A DNA stretch of 64,000 nucleotides from NCBI RefSeq assembly GCF_000935125.1, contig NZ_JRKI01000003.1:1-64000 (forward strand), read 5' to 3'. The stretch's first letter is position 1; each line of letters begins with the position of its first letter. This DNA is from Streptomyces natalensis ATCC 27448. GTDB lineage: Bacteria; Actinomycetota; Actinomycetes; Streptomycetales; Streptomycetaceae. The notes beneath the pieces were generated by a model, which worked only from the letters and a program-made list of their open reading frames with translations, had not been told where the DNA came from and searched no databases. Position numbers and translations under genes: made by a program. Positions 36,322 to 48,100 of this stretch are shown here, piece by piece.

Positions 36322-37500
36322 TCACGCCCCCTGCTCCCCCGCCTCCCACTCTCTCGCCAGCAACTCCCCCACCTGCGCCACATTCAACGCCGCACCCTTG
36401 CGCAGGTTGTCCGCGCACACGAAGAGCTCCAGCGCCCGCGGATCATCCAGCGACCGCCGTACCCGGCCCACCCACGTCGGGTCCGTCCCCACCACATCGC
36501 ACGGCGTAGGGAATTCGCCCGCCGCCGGATCGTCACTGAGCACAACGCCCGGCGCCGCGGCCAGAATCTCGTGCGCGCCGGCCACCGTCACCTCACGCTC
36601 GAACCGCGCATGCACGCTCGCCGAATGCGCGGTGAGGACCGGCACCCGTACGCAGGTCGCCGTCACCCGCAGATCCGGCAGCCCGAGGACCTTGCGGGAC
36701 TCAAGACGGACCATGAGTTCTTCCGAGGACCAGCCGCCCTCCGGGTCCGGCGGGGACGCCTCGGCCGAGTTGGACGGGGAAAGCCCGGACTCCCGGTCCG
36801 TCCACGGCACGACATTGAGCGCGACGGGCGCCGGGAACGGCCCGAGCGTGTCGCCGACCGCGCGCCGTACATCGCCGGGAGTCGCGCCCAGTTCCGTACC
36901 GGCCACCGCGGACAGCTGCGCCCGCAGCGTGTCGATACCGGCCTGCCCCGCGCCCGAGACGGCCTGGTACGAGGAGACGATCAGCTCGTTCAGCCCGTAC
37001 TCGGCATGCAGCGCGCCCAGCGCGACGATCACCGACAGGGTGGTGCAGTTCGGGGTCGCGATGATCCCGCGCGGCCGCACCCGCGCCGCGCACGCATTGA
37101 CCTCGGGTACGACAAGGGGCACGTCCGGATCCCTCCGGAACGCGCCCGAATTGTCCACCACCACCGCGCCCTTGGCCACCGCGACCGGCGCCCATCGCGC
37201 GGCAATGCCGTCCGGTACGGCGAACATCGCGACGTCGATACCGTCGAAAGCCGCCTCGCTCAGCGCGACGACCTCGGTCTCCGCGCCCCGTACGGTCAGC
37301 TTGCGGCCGGCCGAGCGGGGGGAGGCGATCAGCCGGATCTCGCCCCAGACGTCGGCGTGCTCGGACAGGATGCCGCGCAGTACCGAGCCGACGGCGCCGC
37401 TGGCACCGACGACGGCCAGATGCGGTCTGGCGACGGCCGTGCGGGCGCCCGCCCCCGCCGTATCGGCGAGGGACGGACGGCCCGCTTCGGCCGGAATCAT
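36322..37500 (-). CDS. asd: Aspartate-semialdehyde dehydrogenase
   Basis: 392 residues from ATG 37500. NADP-binding HLAVVGASGAVGSVLRGILS, the catalytic Cys in IIATPNCTTLSVIVAL, substrate-binding SSYQAVSGAGQAG and EVTVAGAHEIL are as in the family. It reduces aspartyl phosphate to aspartate semialdehyde, the branch point for Lys/DAP, Met and Thr. It is 13 bp downstream of the aspartokinase gene and on the same strand, as usual in actinomycetes. A longer in-frame extension upstream overlaps the kinase end and is not used. Confidence 0.95.
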   Translation of the reverse strand: MIPAEAGRPSLADTAGAGARTAVARPHLAVVGASGAVGSVLRGILSEHADVWGEIRLIASPRSAGRKLTVRGAETEVVALSEAAFDGIDVAMFAVPDGIAARWAPVAVAKGAVVVDNSGAFRRDPDVPLVVPEVNACAARVRPRGIIATPNCTTLSVIVALGALHAEYGLNELIVSSYQAVSGAGQAGIDTLRAQLSAVAGTELGATPGDVRRAVGDTLGPFPAPVALNVVPWTDRESGLSPSNSAEASPPDPEGGWSSEELMVRLESRKVLGLPDLRVTATCVRVPVLTAHSASVHARFEREVTVAGAHEILAAAPGVVLSDDPAAGEFPTPCDVVGTDPTWVGRVRRSLDDPRALELFVCADNLRKGAALNVAQVGELLAREWEAGEQGA

Positions 37501-37513
37501 CGTTCGGCGCCGC

Positions 37514-38785
<1,272 letters not shown>

Positions 38786-39097
38786 GTGCGCTCCTCGCAA
38801 CTGTCTCTTCGGGAGTTTCCTCCCGGACCCCCGGAAATGGGGGTACTGCGGTCGGCTCAGTCTAGCGAGCAAGCGGAGTCCGCCCGGTGCATACCACATC
38901 GTGAGACACGAAACTCACGTAGTGATCACACCGTTCGCCGTGTCCGGCGGCGGGTTCCGCAGGGCGCATCGTCACGCCCGCTCGGCCAGCACCTTCCCGC
39001 TACGAGGCCGGGCACACGGGAACGTAACCCAGCTCACACGCCCCGGGCCTTCCGCTCCACCGCATACGAAGCCCTCGCCGCGCCCGCCCAGGGCCAC
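38786..39097. other. Intergenic region upstream of aspartokinase
   Basis: About 310 bp with the minus-strand promoter and leader for the ask-asd operon. No gene, attenuator-like leader peptide or clear riboswitch is visible by eye. Confidence 0.4.
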
Positions 39098-39763
39098 TCA
39101 GCCCTCGCGCAGCCCCAGCGGCGCCGCGATTTCCGCCGCCATGACCTTGCCGGCCTCCTCGGCGAGCCGCTCCTCGTCGCCGTCACTGAAGCCGCTGTCG
39201 GTGTCCAGGCCGTCCAGCGCGTCCAGCGGCTGGTCGAGGCGGACGTGGGCGACCAGCGACTGGAGCGCCCGCAGCGCGGCCGAGGCGGTCGGACCCCAGT
39301 TGGTGAGGTAGGAGAACTGCCACCACCACAGCGCCTCGACGACCCGCCCCGCCCGGTAGTGCGCGAGCCCGTGCCGCAGGTCGGTGATGATGTCCGCCAG
39401 ATCATCGGAGATCCGGCACGGCACCGGCTCGGAACGCGGCACATACGGGTCGAAGACCTCGGAGTAGACGTCCACCGGGTCGAGCAGCTCCGCGAAGCGT
39501 TCCCGCAGCTCGTCCACATCCGGCTCCGGGCCGCTGTCGGGCTCGTAGCGCTCGACGGGGACGATGTCCTCGTGGGCGCCCAGCCGGCCGCCGGTGAGCA
39601 GCAGCTGGGAGACCTCCAGCAGCAGGAACGGCACCGCGCTGTCCGGTTCGTCACCCTTGGCGACCTCCGTCACGGCGACGATGAAGCTTTCGACCGAGTC
39701 GGCGATGGATACCGCGAAGTCGTCCGGGTCCTGCGAAGCGTTGTGCAGCGTGGCATCAGACAT
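39098..39763 (-). CDS. DUF5063-family protein
   Basis: 221 residues, acidic, helical and without signal or membrane segment. It matches from memory the DUF5063 family always found beside recR in streptomycetes ([40 protein letters not shown]). GGAGGAG precedes the ATG, and its start overlaps the end of recR by 8 bp, indicating coupling. The function is unknown. Confidence 0.88.
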   Translation of the reverse strand: MSDATLHNASQDPDDFAVSIADSVESFIVAVTEVAKGDEPDSAVPFLLLEVSQLLLTGGRLGAHEDIVPVERYEPDSGPEPDVDELRERFAELLDPVDVYSEVFDPYVPRSEPVPCRISDDLADIITDLRHGLAHYRAGRVVEALWWWQFSYLTNWGPTASAALRALQSLVAHVRLDQPLDALDGLDTDSGFSDGDEERLAEEAGKVMAAEIAAPLGLREG

Positions 39764-40355
39764 CGAGAAGTCTCCTCCCTTCGAAGGCCCGCCCGAGCGT
39801 GACCTCGTCGGCGTACTCCAGATCTCCTCCGACCGGCAGACCGCTGGCCAGTCGCGTCACTTTCAGCCCCATGGGTTTGATCATGCGGGCCAGGTACGTG
39901 GCCGTGGCCTCGCCCTCCAGATTCGGGTCGGTGGCCAGGATCAGCTCGGTGACGGTGCCGTCCGCGAGCCTGGCCAGCAGTTCCCGTATCCGCAGGTCGT
40001 CGGGACCGACGCCCTCGATGGGGCTGATCGCCCCGCCGAGGACGTGGTAGCGACCGCGGAACTCGCGGGTCCGCTCGATCGCCACGACGTCCTTGGGCTC
40101 CTCCACGACACAGATGGCCGCCGGATCGCGCCGGGGGTCCAGACAGACCCGGCACTGCTCCTCCTGTGCGACGTTTCCGCACACCGAGCAGAACCGAACC
40201 TTCGCCTTGACCTCCATCAGCGCGTTCGCGAGCCGGCGGACATCGGTCGGCTCGGCCTGAAGGATGTGGAAGGCGATCCGCTGCGCGCTCTTGGGACCGA
40301 CGCCGGGCAGTCTGCCCAACTCGTCGATCAGGTCCTGAACCACGCCTTCATACAC
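39756..40355 (-). CDS. recR: Recombination mediator RecR
   Basis: 199 residues. The N-terminal helix-hairpin-helix is [20 protein letters not shown], the C4 zinc finger uses [13 protein letters not shown] and VCLD, and the Toprim domain includes [20 protein letters not shown] and [20 protein letters not shown]. RecR acts with RecO/RecF to load RecA on gapped DNA. It is in the dnaX-ybaB-recR operon. Confidence 0.97.
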   Translation of the reverse strand: MYEGVVQDLIDELGRLPGVGPKSAQRIAFHILQAEPTDVRRLANALMEVKAKVRFCSVCGNVAQEEQCRVCLDPRRDPAAICVVEEPKDVVAIERTREFRGRYHVLGGAISPIEGVGPDDLRIRELLARLADGTVTELILATDPNLEGEATATYLARMIKPMGLKVTRLASGLPVGGDLEYADEVTLGRAFEGRRLLDV

Positions 40356-40406
40356 GGAACGTCTTCTCTCTCTTCTGCCGTACTGCGTACGCTAGTTGGC
40401 TACTCC

Positions 40407-40760
40407 TCAGAAAGGGAGACCGGGGATCCCACTGCCGCCGCCCAGTCCCTGGGCGAGCGGGCCGAGCTTCTGCTGCTGCAACTGCTGGGCGCTGGCGTTG
40501 GCGTCCCGGACCGCGGCGAGGACGAGGTCGGCGAGGGTTTCCGCGGTCTCCTCGGCGGATTCGACATCCACCGCCTTGGGGTCGATGACCAGGCCCTTGA
40601 GCTCACCGGAGCCGGTCACCGTGGCCTTGACCAGACCGCCGCCCGCGGAGCCCTCGACGGGCGTCTCCGCCAGCTCCTGCTGGGCGGCCGCGAGGTCCTG
40701 CTGCATCTTCTGGGCCTGCTGGAGCAGCTGCTGCATATTGGGCTGACCACCGGGGATCAC
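40407..40760 (-). CDS. YbaB/EbfC-family nucleoid-associated protein
   Basis: 117 residues from GTG 40760, seven bases after AGGAG; the ATG eight codons earlier lacks that spacing. Typical sequence is [20 protein letters not shown], then [20 protein letters not shown]. It forms a DNA-binding dimer. It lies between dnaX and recR, its standard location. Confidence 0.95.
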   Translation of the reverse strand: MIPGGQPNMQQLLQQAQKMQQDLAAAQQELAETPVEGSAGGGLVKATVTGSGELKGLVIDPKAVDVESAEETAETLADLVLAAVRDANASAQQLQQQKLGPLAQGLGGGSGIPGLPF

Positions 40761-41010
40761 GACGTGACTCCTGCCGTACGACAACGATTGGTGCGGTAGC
40801 CCGAGCCTACGTGTTTCCCGCCGAGCGCGCCCTACGCCGTACGGAGGAGCACATATGCGCCGCCGTCGGGCGCCGGGACCCGTCCGTACCGGGCCGTAAC
40901 ACCGGGCGTCACGGCCCGCCGCCCCTGCTCAGCCCCCGCGCCCCCGCACCCCGTACGGGCTGCCGCCCCGCGGCGCACTCGCCGCAGGTCGCCCGTTGTC
41001 ACTCGTGCCG

Positions 41011-43623
41011 TCACTCGTTGTTGTTGAACTCTTCCAGCACCGTTGCGCCCAGCTCGCGGACGATCAGCTCATGGCCGCTGAGCGCGGAGTCGACCAGGTC
41101 CGCGTCGTCCTCGGCCGGCATGTCGTACTCGATCGACACCGGCGGGGGCTCCGGGGTGTACGAGGGCTCCGCCGCGGGCCCGCTGCGGCCGCCACCGGGC
41201 GACGCCGCCGGGGCCACCGCCTCCCGCGCCATCCGCGCGCCCTGGCCGCCGCCACCGGGCGCGCTCTGACCACCTTGGGCACCCCCCTGACCACCCGGAC
41301 CGCCCTGACCGCCGCCCTGGCCGTACGGGCCGCCGGGACCCGCGGGCGCCGCCGGGGCGCTCTGCTGGGCCGGCTGCGGTACGGACTGCTGCGGAGCGGC
41401 GGGCGCTCCGCCGCCGTAGCCGCCACCGCCGCTGCGGGGCGCCCCGCCGGCCGGCGGACTGGCGCCGCCCGACGGATCGACGATGGCCTCGACCCGCCAC
41501 TGCACATGGAACCGCTCGGCCAGCACGTCCTTGAGGACGTCCTCGCTGCCGCCGTTGGCGAAGCTGTCGCGCGCACCGGCGTTGGGGAAGCCGATTTGCA
41601 GGGTCGTGCCGTCGAAGCCGGACACCTGGGCGTTCTGACTCAGCAGGATCCAGGTGAAGCGCCTGCGGCCCTTGACCGCGTCCAGAATCTCCGGCCACAT
41701 CTGCCGTACCTGCGCGGCCCCCTGCACCATGCCGGGCGCGGCGGCGGCCTGCGGCTGTTGTTGCTGTTGCTGTTGCTGCGGTTGCTGTACGGGAGGAGCC
41801 GCGGGCGCACCGGCGGGCGGCCCGGACGGTACCGACCGCGCGGCGCCCTGCACTCCCTGGCCGCCCTGCCCCGGGGCCACGGCCGACGGCCAGCCGCCGG
41901 GCTGCCGTCCGCCACCGGCGCCGCCGCCGGTACCACCGGGCCACGCCCCGGGCCGCGCACCCGCCTGCGCACCGCCCTGCGCGGCCGCCGTATCGGACCC
42001 CTGCTCCTCACCACCGGGGCCGCCACCGGGCGACGCCTGCCCCGGGCCCGGGACCTGCGGCGCCTGACCACCGGGCCCGCCCGTACCCGGACCGGAACCG
42101 GCACCCTCGACACCGGCCCCGGAACCGACATCGGCACCCGCGCGCGGAACGCCGGCACCAGCCGCAGCCCCGGCACCGGCATCCATACCGCCGCCCGCAC
42201 CGGAACCAGACCCAGCACCCGGGCCCGACCCGGTGCCCGTGCCCGGACCCGGCCCCGTACCGCTCCCGCCGCCCGTGGCCCCCCGCACCGCGGCCCGCGC
42301 GGCCGCCGGTCCGGACGGGCCCGCGGGTGCCGCCACCGGGTGCGCCTCCGGCCCCGGGACGTACCCGGCCGACGGCCCGCCCTCGGAGGTCACCACCGGC
42401 GCCCCGGCCCCGAGGCCACCGGCCGACGGCGCGCCCACGCCACCGCCGCCCAGGGCCAGTGCGCTCGCGCCGCGCTCCAGCCGGTCCAGGCGCGCCTGCA
42501 CCGACCGCTCGTCGTCGTACGCCGCGGGCAGCAGCACCCGCGCGCAGATCAGCTCCAGCTGCAACCGCGGCGAGGTCGCCCCCCGCATCTCCGTCAGGCC
42601 CGTATTGACCAGATCGGCGGCCCGGCTCAGCTCCGCCGCCCCGAAGACGGACGCCTGCGCCGCCATCCGCTCCACCACATCCGCCGGGGCATCGATCAGC
42701 CCCTTCTCCCCCGCGTCGGGCACCGCCGCGAGGATCACCAGATCCCGCAGCCGCTCCAGCAGATCGGCCACGAACCGCCGCGGATCGTTGCCCCCCTCGA
42801 TGACCCGGTCGACCACCTCGAAGGCCGCCGCCCCGTCCCCCGCGGCGAACGCCTCGACGACGGAGTCCAGCAGCGAGCCGTCGGTGTACCCCAGCAGAGC
42901 CGTCGCCATGGCATACGTCACACCGTCGGCACCCGCCCCGGCGAGCAGCTGGTCCATCACCGACATCGAATCCCGCACGGACCCGGCCCCGGCCCGTACG
43001 ACCAGCGGCAGCACACCGTCCTCGACCGGGATGTCCTCCCGCCCGCACACCTCGGCCAGGTATTCGCGCAGCGTCCCCGGCGGCACCAGCCGGAAGGGGT
43101 AGTGATGCGTCCGCGACCGGATCGTCCCGATGACCTTCTCGGGCTCGGTCGTCGCGAAGATGAACTTCAAATGCTCCGGCGGCTCCTCGACGACCTTGAG
43201 CAGGGCATTGAACCCCGCCGAGGTCACCATGTGCGCCTCGTCGATGATGTAGATCTTGTACCGGCTGCCCGCCGGCCCGAAGAACGCCTTCTCCCGCAGC
43301 TCACGGGCGTCGTCCACGCCACCGTGCGATGCGGCGTCGATCTCGATCACATCGATCGAGCCCCGCCCGTTCCTGGCGAGATCGACGCACGACTGGCACG
43401 TCCCGCAGGGCGTCGGAGTGGGACCTTTTTCACAGTTCAGGCACCGCGCCAGGATCCGCGCACTGGTCGTCTTGCCACAGCCGCGCGGCCCGCTGAACAG
43501 ATACGCGTGGTTGACCCGGTTGTTCCGCAACGCCTGCTGCAGCGGGTCGGTCACGTGCTCTTGCCCGATGACCTCGGCGAAGGTCTCGGGTCGGTAGCGG
43601 CGGTACAGCGCAAGGGACGACAC
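41011..43623 (-). CDS. dnaX: DNA polymerase III subunits gamma and tau
   Basis: 870 residues from GTG 43623. The AAA+ clamp-loader domain starts SSLALYRRYRPETFAEVIGQ with Walker A YLFSGPRGCGKTTSARILAR, a Cys4 zinc module (CLNCEKGPTPTPCGTCQSC) and Walker B IYIIDEAHMVT, then ATTEPEKVIGTIRSR. A long Gly/Pro/Ala-rich linker (about 410-690) leads to the tau-specific C-terminal part. It loads the sliding clamp at the replication fork. The SRP RNA gene is just upstream on the same strand. Confidence 0.97.
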   Translation of the reverse strand: MSSLALYRRYRPETFAEVIGQEHVTDPLQQALRNNRVNHAYLFSGPRGCGKTTSARILARCLNCEKGPTPTPCGTCQSCVDLARNGRGSIDVIEIDAASHGGVDDARELREKAFFGPAGSRYKIYIIDEAHMVTSAGFNALLKVVEEPPEHLKFIFATTEPEKVIGTIRSRTHHYPFRLVPPGTLREYLAEVCGREDIPVEDGVLPLVVRAGAGSVRDSMSVMDQLLAGAGADGVTYAMATALLGYTDGSLLDSVVEAFAAGDGAAAFEVVDRVIEGGNDPRRFVADLLERLRDLVILAAVPDAGEKGLIDAPADVVERMAAQASVFGAAELSRAADLVNTGLTEMRGATSPRLQLELICARVLLPAAYDDERSVQARLDRLERGASALALGGGGVGAPSAGGLGAGAPVVTSEGGPSAGYVPGPEAHPVAAPAGPSGPAAARAAVRGATGGGSGTGPGPGTGTGSGPGAGSGSGAGGGMDAGAGAAAGAGVPRAGADVGSGAGVEGAGSGPGTGGPGGQAPQVPGPGQASPGGGPGGEEQGSDTAAAQGGAQAGARPGAWPGGTGGGAGGGRQPGGWPSAVAPGQGGQGVQGAARSVPSGPPAGAPAAPPVQQPQQQQQQQQPQAAAAPGMVQGAAQVRQMWPEILDAVKGRRRFTWILLSQNAQVSGFDGTTLQIGFPNAGARDSFANGGSEDVLKDVLAERFHVQWRVEAIVDPSGGASPPAGGAPRSGGGGYGGGAPAAPQQSVPQPAQQSAPAAPAGPGGPYGQGGGQGGPGGQGGAQGGQSAPGGGGQGARMAREAVAPAASPGGGRSGPAAEPSYTPEPPPVSIEYDMPAEDDADLVDSALSGHELIVRELGATVLEEFNNNE

Positions 43624-43677
43624 GCATACGACGATATCGGGCCCCACTGACAACCGGCCCACCCCGCAAACGCAAGC

Positions 43678-43770
43678 GCCCCCCACGCACCCGCCAGAGC
43701 CGACCTACCCTTGCTGCCTTCCGGCCCTGGGGGAGTTCAGTCAGATAGCGCCACGTGAGGGGCTGAGCCC
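43678..43770 (-). ncRNA. ffs: Signal recognition particle RNA (4.5S-type)
   Basis: The minus strand has the conserved SRP apical loop GGGCCGGAAGGCAGCAAGGG, flanked by CTGAACTCCCCCA and TAGGTCGGCTCTGG, which pair to form the domain IV hairpin. Outer CCCCTCACG and CGTGGGGGG pair to close the RNA. It lies directly upstream of dnaX, its usual place in actinomycetes. The exact ends are approximate. Confidence 0.88.
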
Positions 43771-43887
43771 CACCTTAGCCGATCCCCCACCCCGGCAACG
43801 AACCGTCCCCCACTTCACTCCCCGCCCCGGCCCCCTCCCCCGGATCATGTTCGCGAGCACTCCCCAACGTCTTGTATTGTTTGCGGC

Positions 43888-43975
43888 GGAGGATTCGCCT
43901 AGTGGCCTAGGGCGCACGCTTGGAAAGCGTGTTGGGGGCAACCCCTCACGAGTTCGAATCTCGTATCCTCCGCCA
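43888..43975 (+). tRNA. tRNA-Ser(GGA)
   Basis: A complete cloverleaf with acceptor GGAGGAT/ATCCTCC, anticodon stem CACGC/GCGTG with loop TTGGAAA (anticodon GGA), a serine-type long variable arm (TTGGGGGCAACCCCTC), T arm with TTCGAAT and encoded CCA at 43973-43975. Its 3' part from the anticodon loop is duplicated exactly at 51322-51375, so this gene is the left attachment site of an island and was kept functional by the inserted element. Confidence 0.96.
43920..43973 (+). repeat. Left attachment-site repeat (54 bp, within tRNA-Ser)
   Basis: The segment from the anticodon loop to the base before the end of the CCA is identical over 54 bp to 51322-51375. Identity starts at the loop T (bases before differ) and stops at the first C of CCA. 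This is the pattern left by tyrosine-recombinase integration into a tRNA gene. Confidence 0.9.
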
Positions 43976-43994
43976 TTGCTCTCACCGGGCAATA

Positions 43995-44032
43995 CGTCGA
44001 AGGGCCCCACCGTGAGGTGGGGCCCTTCGACG
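43995..44032. terminator. Perfect 16-bp hairpin just inside the island
   Basis: CGTCGAAGGGCCCCAC (43995-44010) pairs exactly with GTGGGGCCCTTCGACG (44017-44032) over a 6-base loop. It can terminate both the tRNA-Ser transcript and the convergent integrase remnant. Confidence 0.75.
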
Positions 44033-44038
44033 TTGTCC

Positions 44039-44653
44039 TCAGCCCCCGTTGTCCTGGTTTTTGTCCACAGCGGGTGTGTCCGGGGGTCCCCAGATGGCTT
44101 CGGCGATCTTCCGGGCCACGTCCTTGAGCATGGCGTCCGGCACGTGCAGGTACCTCGCCCGCATGCTCGCCGAGGTGCCCGGCTCCCACCCCATGATCTG
44201 ATCAATGACGCGGGCCGGGACACCGAGCAGCATGAGCACGGTGGCGGCCGTGTGCCGGGCGTCGTGCAGCCGCGCGCTCCGAACCCCCGCGTCTTCGAGC
44301 AGCCGCTTCCAGTCGTGGTAGTCCGTGTTCGGGCTCAGTGGGCCACCCAGCGGCTTGGTGAACACGTAGTCCGACTCGGCCCACAGGTCCCCGGCCGCCT
44401 TGCGCTCGCGCTCTTGCGTCTTGGCGTGTGCACGGAGCATGGCGACCACCGGGCCCGGCAGGGGCACAGCGCGGCGGCCCGCCCGGGACTTGGTGTTCTT
44501 GGTCTCGCGCCGGGCCTGCACCCTGTCCGGGCAGTACCCCGCCTTCCGGCCGCACGGTGAGCCCTCCGGGCACCCGTGCTCGTACTTGGGGCGCAGACGG
44601 TTCCTCCGCAGCTTCAGGTACTCGTTGCCCAGGTCTACGTCAGACGAGCGCAG
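44039..44653 (-). pseudogene. Tyrosine integrase, C-terminal half only
   Basis: The frame from 44653 to a stop at 44039 encodes the end of a phage-type integrase: LRSSDVDLGNEYLKLRRNRL (around the first catalytic Arg), a Cys-rich insert (HGCPEGSPCGRKAGYCP), LHDARHTAATVLMLLGVPAR (HxxR), MGWEPGTSASMRARYLHVPD (catalytic Tyr). The arm-binding and core N-terminal parts are absent and the frame begins right after the stop of the immunity gene, with no natural start. A GTG at 44521 would give only 160 residues. The remnant explains the insertion in tRNA-Ser. Confidence 0.85.
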
Positions 44654-45145
44654 TCACGATTCCGTGAGGTACTCCTCGATGGCTCGCCTCACCGACGAAG
44701 GCGTGGACGCGTCGCGGGGGCTGTTCATACCGAGCAGCGGAAGAGAAAAGATCACTCTCCGAATCACCCGTTCACCTTCCGCGTTGAGAGCGTCAATCGC
44801 CTTGAGCGTGTGTGAAATTGCATGATAGGCCGGGCTCACTTCCGCGTAGTCCGGATGAACAACGGGCCTTTTCTCTGAATTGAGGATCATAGGCAGACTC
44901 GGCGGAATAACAACAACGCCAGGAAGCCCATCGCCCGTCATGTTGGCGACGATCTGCGCTGCGGTCGTGTTCGGGCGCCCACCATACCGCTCAAATGCGT
45001 AGACCCCAGAGATGACTACGGCGTCAGCCTCAATATGCGCAGCTCGCTCTTTGGTGAAGGAAACCTCCGCAAGCGGAAAGATATGCGCCTCCCAGAGGGC
45101 GAGCGTCGAATCATTATCCGATGCAATGATGATGTTCACGTTCAT
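44654..45145 (-). CDS. Putative immunity protein of the Rhs toxin (macro-domain-like)
   Basis: 163 residues starting 5 bp after the Rhs stop. It has a Rossmann-like alternation: MNVNIIIASDNDSTLALWEA, IEADAVVISGVYAFERYGGR, MTGDGLPGVVVIPPSLPMIL, SPAYHAISHTLKAIDALNAE, VIRRVIFSLPLLGMNSPRDA and RRAIEEYLTES. The order (DAVV, a glycine stretch, A-Y-H helix, RRVIFSLPLLGMN, closing helix) resembles a macro domain, which binds or removes ADP-ribose. That would suit immunity to an ADP-ribosylating toxin. The macro assignment is tentative; the immunity role rests on position. Confidence 0.6.
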   Translation of the reverse strand: MNVNIIIASDNDSTLALWEAHIFPLAEVSFTKERAAHIEADAVVISGVYAFERYGGRPNTTAAQIVANMTGDGLPGVVVIPPSLPMILNSEKRPVVHPDYAEVSPAYHAISHTLKAIDALNAEGERVIRRVIFSLPLLGMNSPRDASTPSSVRRAIEEYLTES

Positions 45146-45150
45146 TCAAG

Positions 45151-48100
45151 TCACCGATGCGGCATGGAAGGAATGACCCTCACACGCCCTGCATGCCTGA
45201 GTTGGTCGGAGTTGAGGATAAAGGGGCTTTCCACGCCCTCGTCTGCCAGGTGGTGCAGATAATTCTCCGGCGGAATGACGTCGCGTCGGATAACCGCCCG
45301 GGTCAGGGTATACGGTTGATAGCCGTCGTATTTTGCGAAATCGCGGTACGCACCTCGCGCGTAGGCTGCCGCTCCTTCCGGGGTTTCGGAGAAGTATTTG
45401 GATTCTTGGCCCATCCCGTTGCGGTAACGGCGGTTGGCTGGCCCCATGATGTCTCCCAACTCTCCTGGCAGGACAGCACGGTAAATGTACATCTCGCCGG
45501 GTTTGAGCCGATCGGAACACCCCTCTTCGGGCGCCAGCCCCAGAGGGTCGGCCCATGTCTGCGGGTTGGGGACGTAGGTGGCGGGGTTGGGTGCTGGCGT
45601 GAGACCCAAAGGATCCGTCGTGATGTAACGAGCTGTCTCTGGGTCGTAGTAGCGATGGAAGTTGTAGTGAAGCCCGGTTTCGGCGTCGAAGTACTGTCCG
45701 GGGAATCTCAGCGGCGTGTAGGCAGTGCTGCTACTCGTCCAAGTAGTGGTTCCCCACAATGTGCTGCGGGTTCGCCAGGCGATTTCACCTCGGAGATCCA
45801 CCAGCTCGGTCGGCGTGCCGACCAGGTCGGTGACAATTGCGAAGAAACGCTGGTCGACGTCTTCTTGAGAGGCATTGGGCGCGGTGATGCGTTCGGTTTG
45901 TGTTAGAGGGCGTAGCCCGTCGTGGTCCCAGGTGAGTGTGACGGGGTACTTGTGCGTCGGCGAGGTGGTGGTCTGCTCGGCGAGGTTGGCGCCATCCCAG
46001 GTGAAAACGGTCTCCTCGGCTGTTTCGCCCGCAGCTGTCAAGCGGCGCTTGGCGATGCGCCTGCCGAGAGGATCGTAAACGTAGCGCCATCGCGTACCGT
46101 CGGGTGTGGTAACCGCGAAGAGGCGGTCTTCGCCGTCCCACTCGTAGCGCCAGGTATCGGGACGGCGGGATAGACGAGTCTTCTGCCTGAGAGTGATGCG
46201 TCCTTGTGCATCGTGCTCGTAGCGGACGTTGCCGGCTTGGCCGACCCTGGTGCCAGCGACGGTGCGCGGGCCGCGTGCCTCCGCACCGGGGTGTTTGGCC
46301 GGCCAGTCGGCGCTGATTTGGTTTCCTGCCTCGTCGTAAGCGTACGACTCTGTCCAGTTGTGGGCGTGGACTCCTGTGACGCGGCCCACTTCATCGACGT
46401 CGAAGCGATGTGTGCCGCTCAGGCTGTCCTCAAGCGCGGTCAGATGGCCGTCGGGCCTGTAGGTGTAATGACGCTGCTGGAGCGTCAGCGAAGAGGTTTT
46501 CACCGTTTGGCTTATTAGGCGACCGGCGGGGCCCCAGGCGGAATCGAACGAGATGTCGTCTCCGAGGTGGCGGCCAATCTCATGACCGGCCGCATCGTGC
46601 CGGAAGGTCATATCCCGGCCGGAGGCGGTCAGCTGGATTGGGTTACCCACGGCGTCGTACCGCCAGTGCGACTCTGTCCCCATGGGCGTACGTCGGGAAG
46701 TGCGATGTCCCAGGATGTCGTAGGTGTGCGCAAGGGTACGGCCGTTGGTGGTCTCGGATACGACGCGCCCCATCACGTCGCGCTCCAGTGTCATCGTGGC
46801 GTCAGGCGAGACTGCGTGTACTAGGTGTCCGGCTGAGTCGTACGCAAAGGTAGTGCGCACGCCATTGAGCGCCTTTTCGGTGACCTGTCCCAGCACGTCG
46901 TGACCATAGGTAATGGTTTGACCGAGTGCATTGGTGCGGCTGGACAATTGCCCGGCGGCGTCATAAGAGTAAGTAATGGTGCTGCCGTCGAAGTCGGTCT
47001 CCGATATCAGCCGACCAACCGGGTCATATGTGTACGTCCACGTGAAGCCTTGAGCATTGGTTACCTTGACAAGCTGGAGTTCGGCGTCGTACGAGTACGT
47101 GATCCGCGCTCCGTCAGGACTGGTTTTGGTTGCCAGCTTGTCGAAGTGTGTATACGTGTACTGAGTAACACCGCCGATGGCATCAACGTGTGATGTGCAG
47201 TTGCCTTCGGCATCGTAGGCCCACGACTCGCGTGCGCCGTCCGGCTTGATCCGGGCCGCAAGCTTGCCTTCTACGGTCCATACAAGTTGTGTGGTGGCCC
47301 CGAGAGGATCGATGACAGCCGTGATGCGGCCGAATGAATCGCGCTCGTATCGGGTGGTCGCACCTTGCGGGTTCGTTTCGACGACAGGAAGGCCCGCGCG
47401 ATTGCATTCTATTCGGGTGACATTTCCCAGCGCGTCGGTGACTGCGGAAAGGTTTCCGCGACCGTCGTAAGTGTACTGGGTGCTTGCTCCGCTGGGATCG
47501 GTAACGGAGGTGCGGTTGCCGTGCTCGTCGTAGCTGTAACGCCATGTACCACCGTTGGGACCCACAATCTGAACCGGCAGATTGAGATCGTTGTACGCCA
47601 CGGTTGCTGTGCAACCATCGGGGCGCGTCGCCGATGCGGTGTTCCCTGCCTCATCGTAGGTAAAGCTAGTCGTTCGCCCAAGCGGGTCGGTCGTGCTCAG
47701 CAAGCGATTATAGCGGTCGCGTTCGGTGCGTGTGACACCACCGGCGGCGTCGATCTCTGCGACTACCTGGTTCGCGCGGTTGATATGGAATTGCTGAATG
47801 TGGCCAGATCCGCTGGTCGTTGTGGTGACCCTCAGCCCTGTCGCCTCATCGGGCTCACCGTAGTCGATGCGCAGGCTCATGTGCCCGGCTTCGCCGCTCT
47901 CTGCGACGCATCGGTCCTGATCGTCGTAAGTGTAGTGGTAGCTGCTGTTGTTGCTATCAGTCCAGGATTCGACTCTGTTGAGTTGGTCATAGCTGAACTG
48001 CAAGGGTGACCCTGACGAATTGGCAACCGCGGTGAGATTGCCATTCTCGTATCCGTAAGTGGCGAGAAGCTGGTCACCCTCCTCTGGGGAAGCTCCCGCA

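Noticed and set aside
40996..43650. 884-codon open frame antisense to dnaX
   Set aside because: Shadow of the Gly/Pro-rich dnaX linker; no domain visible.
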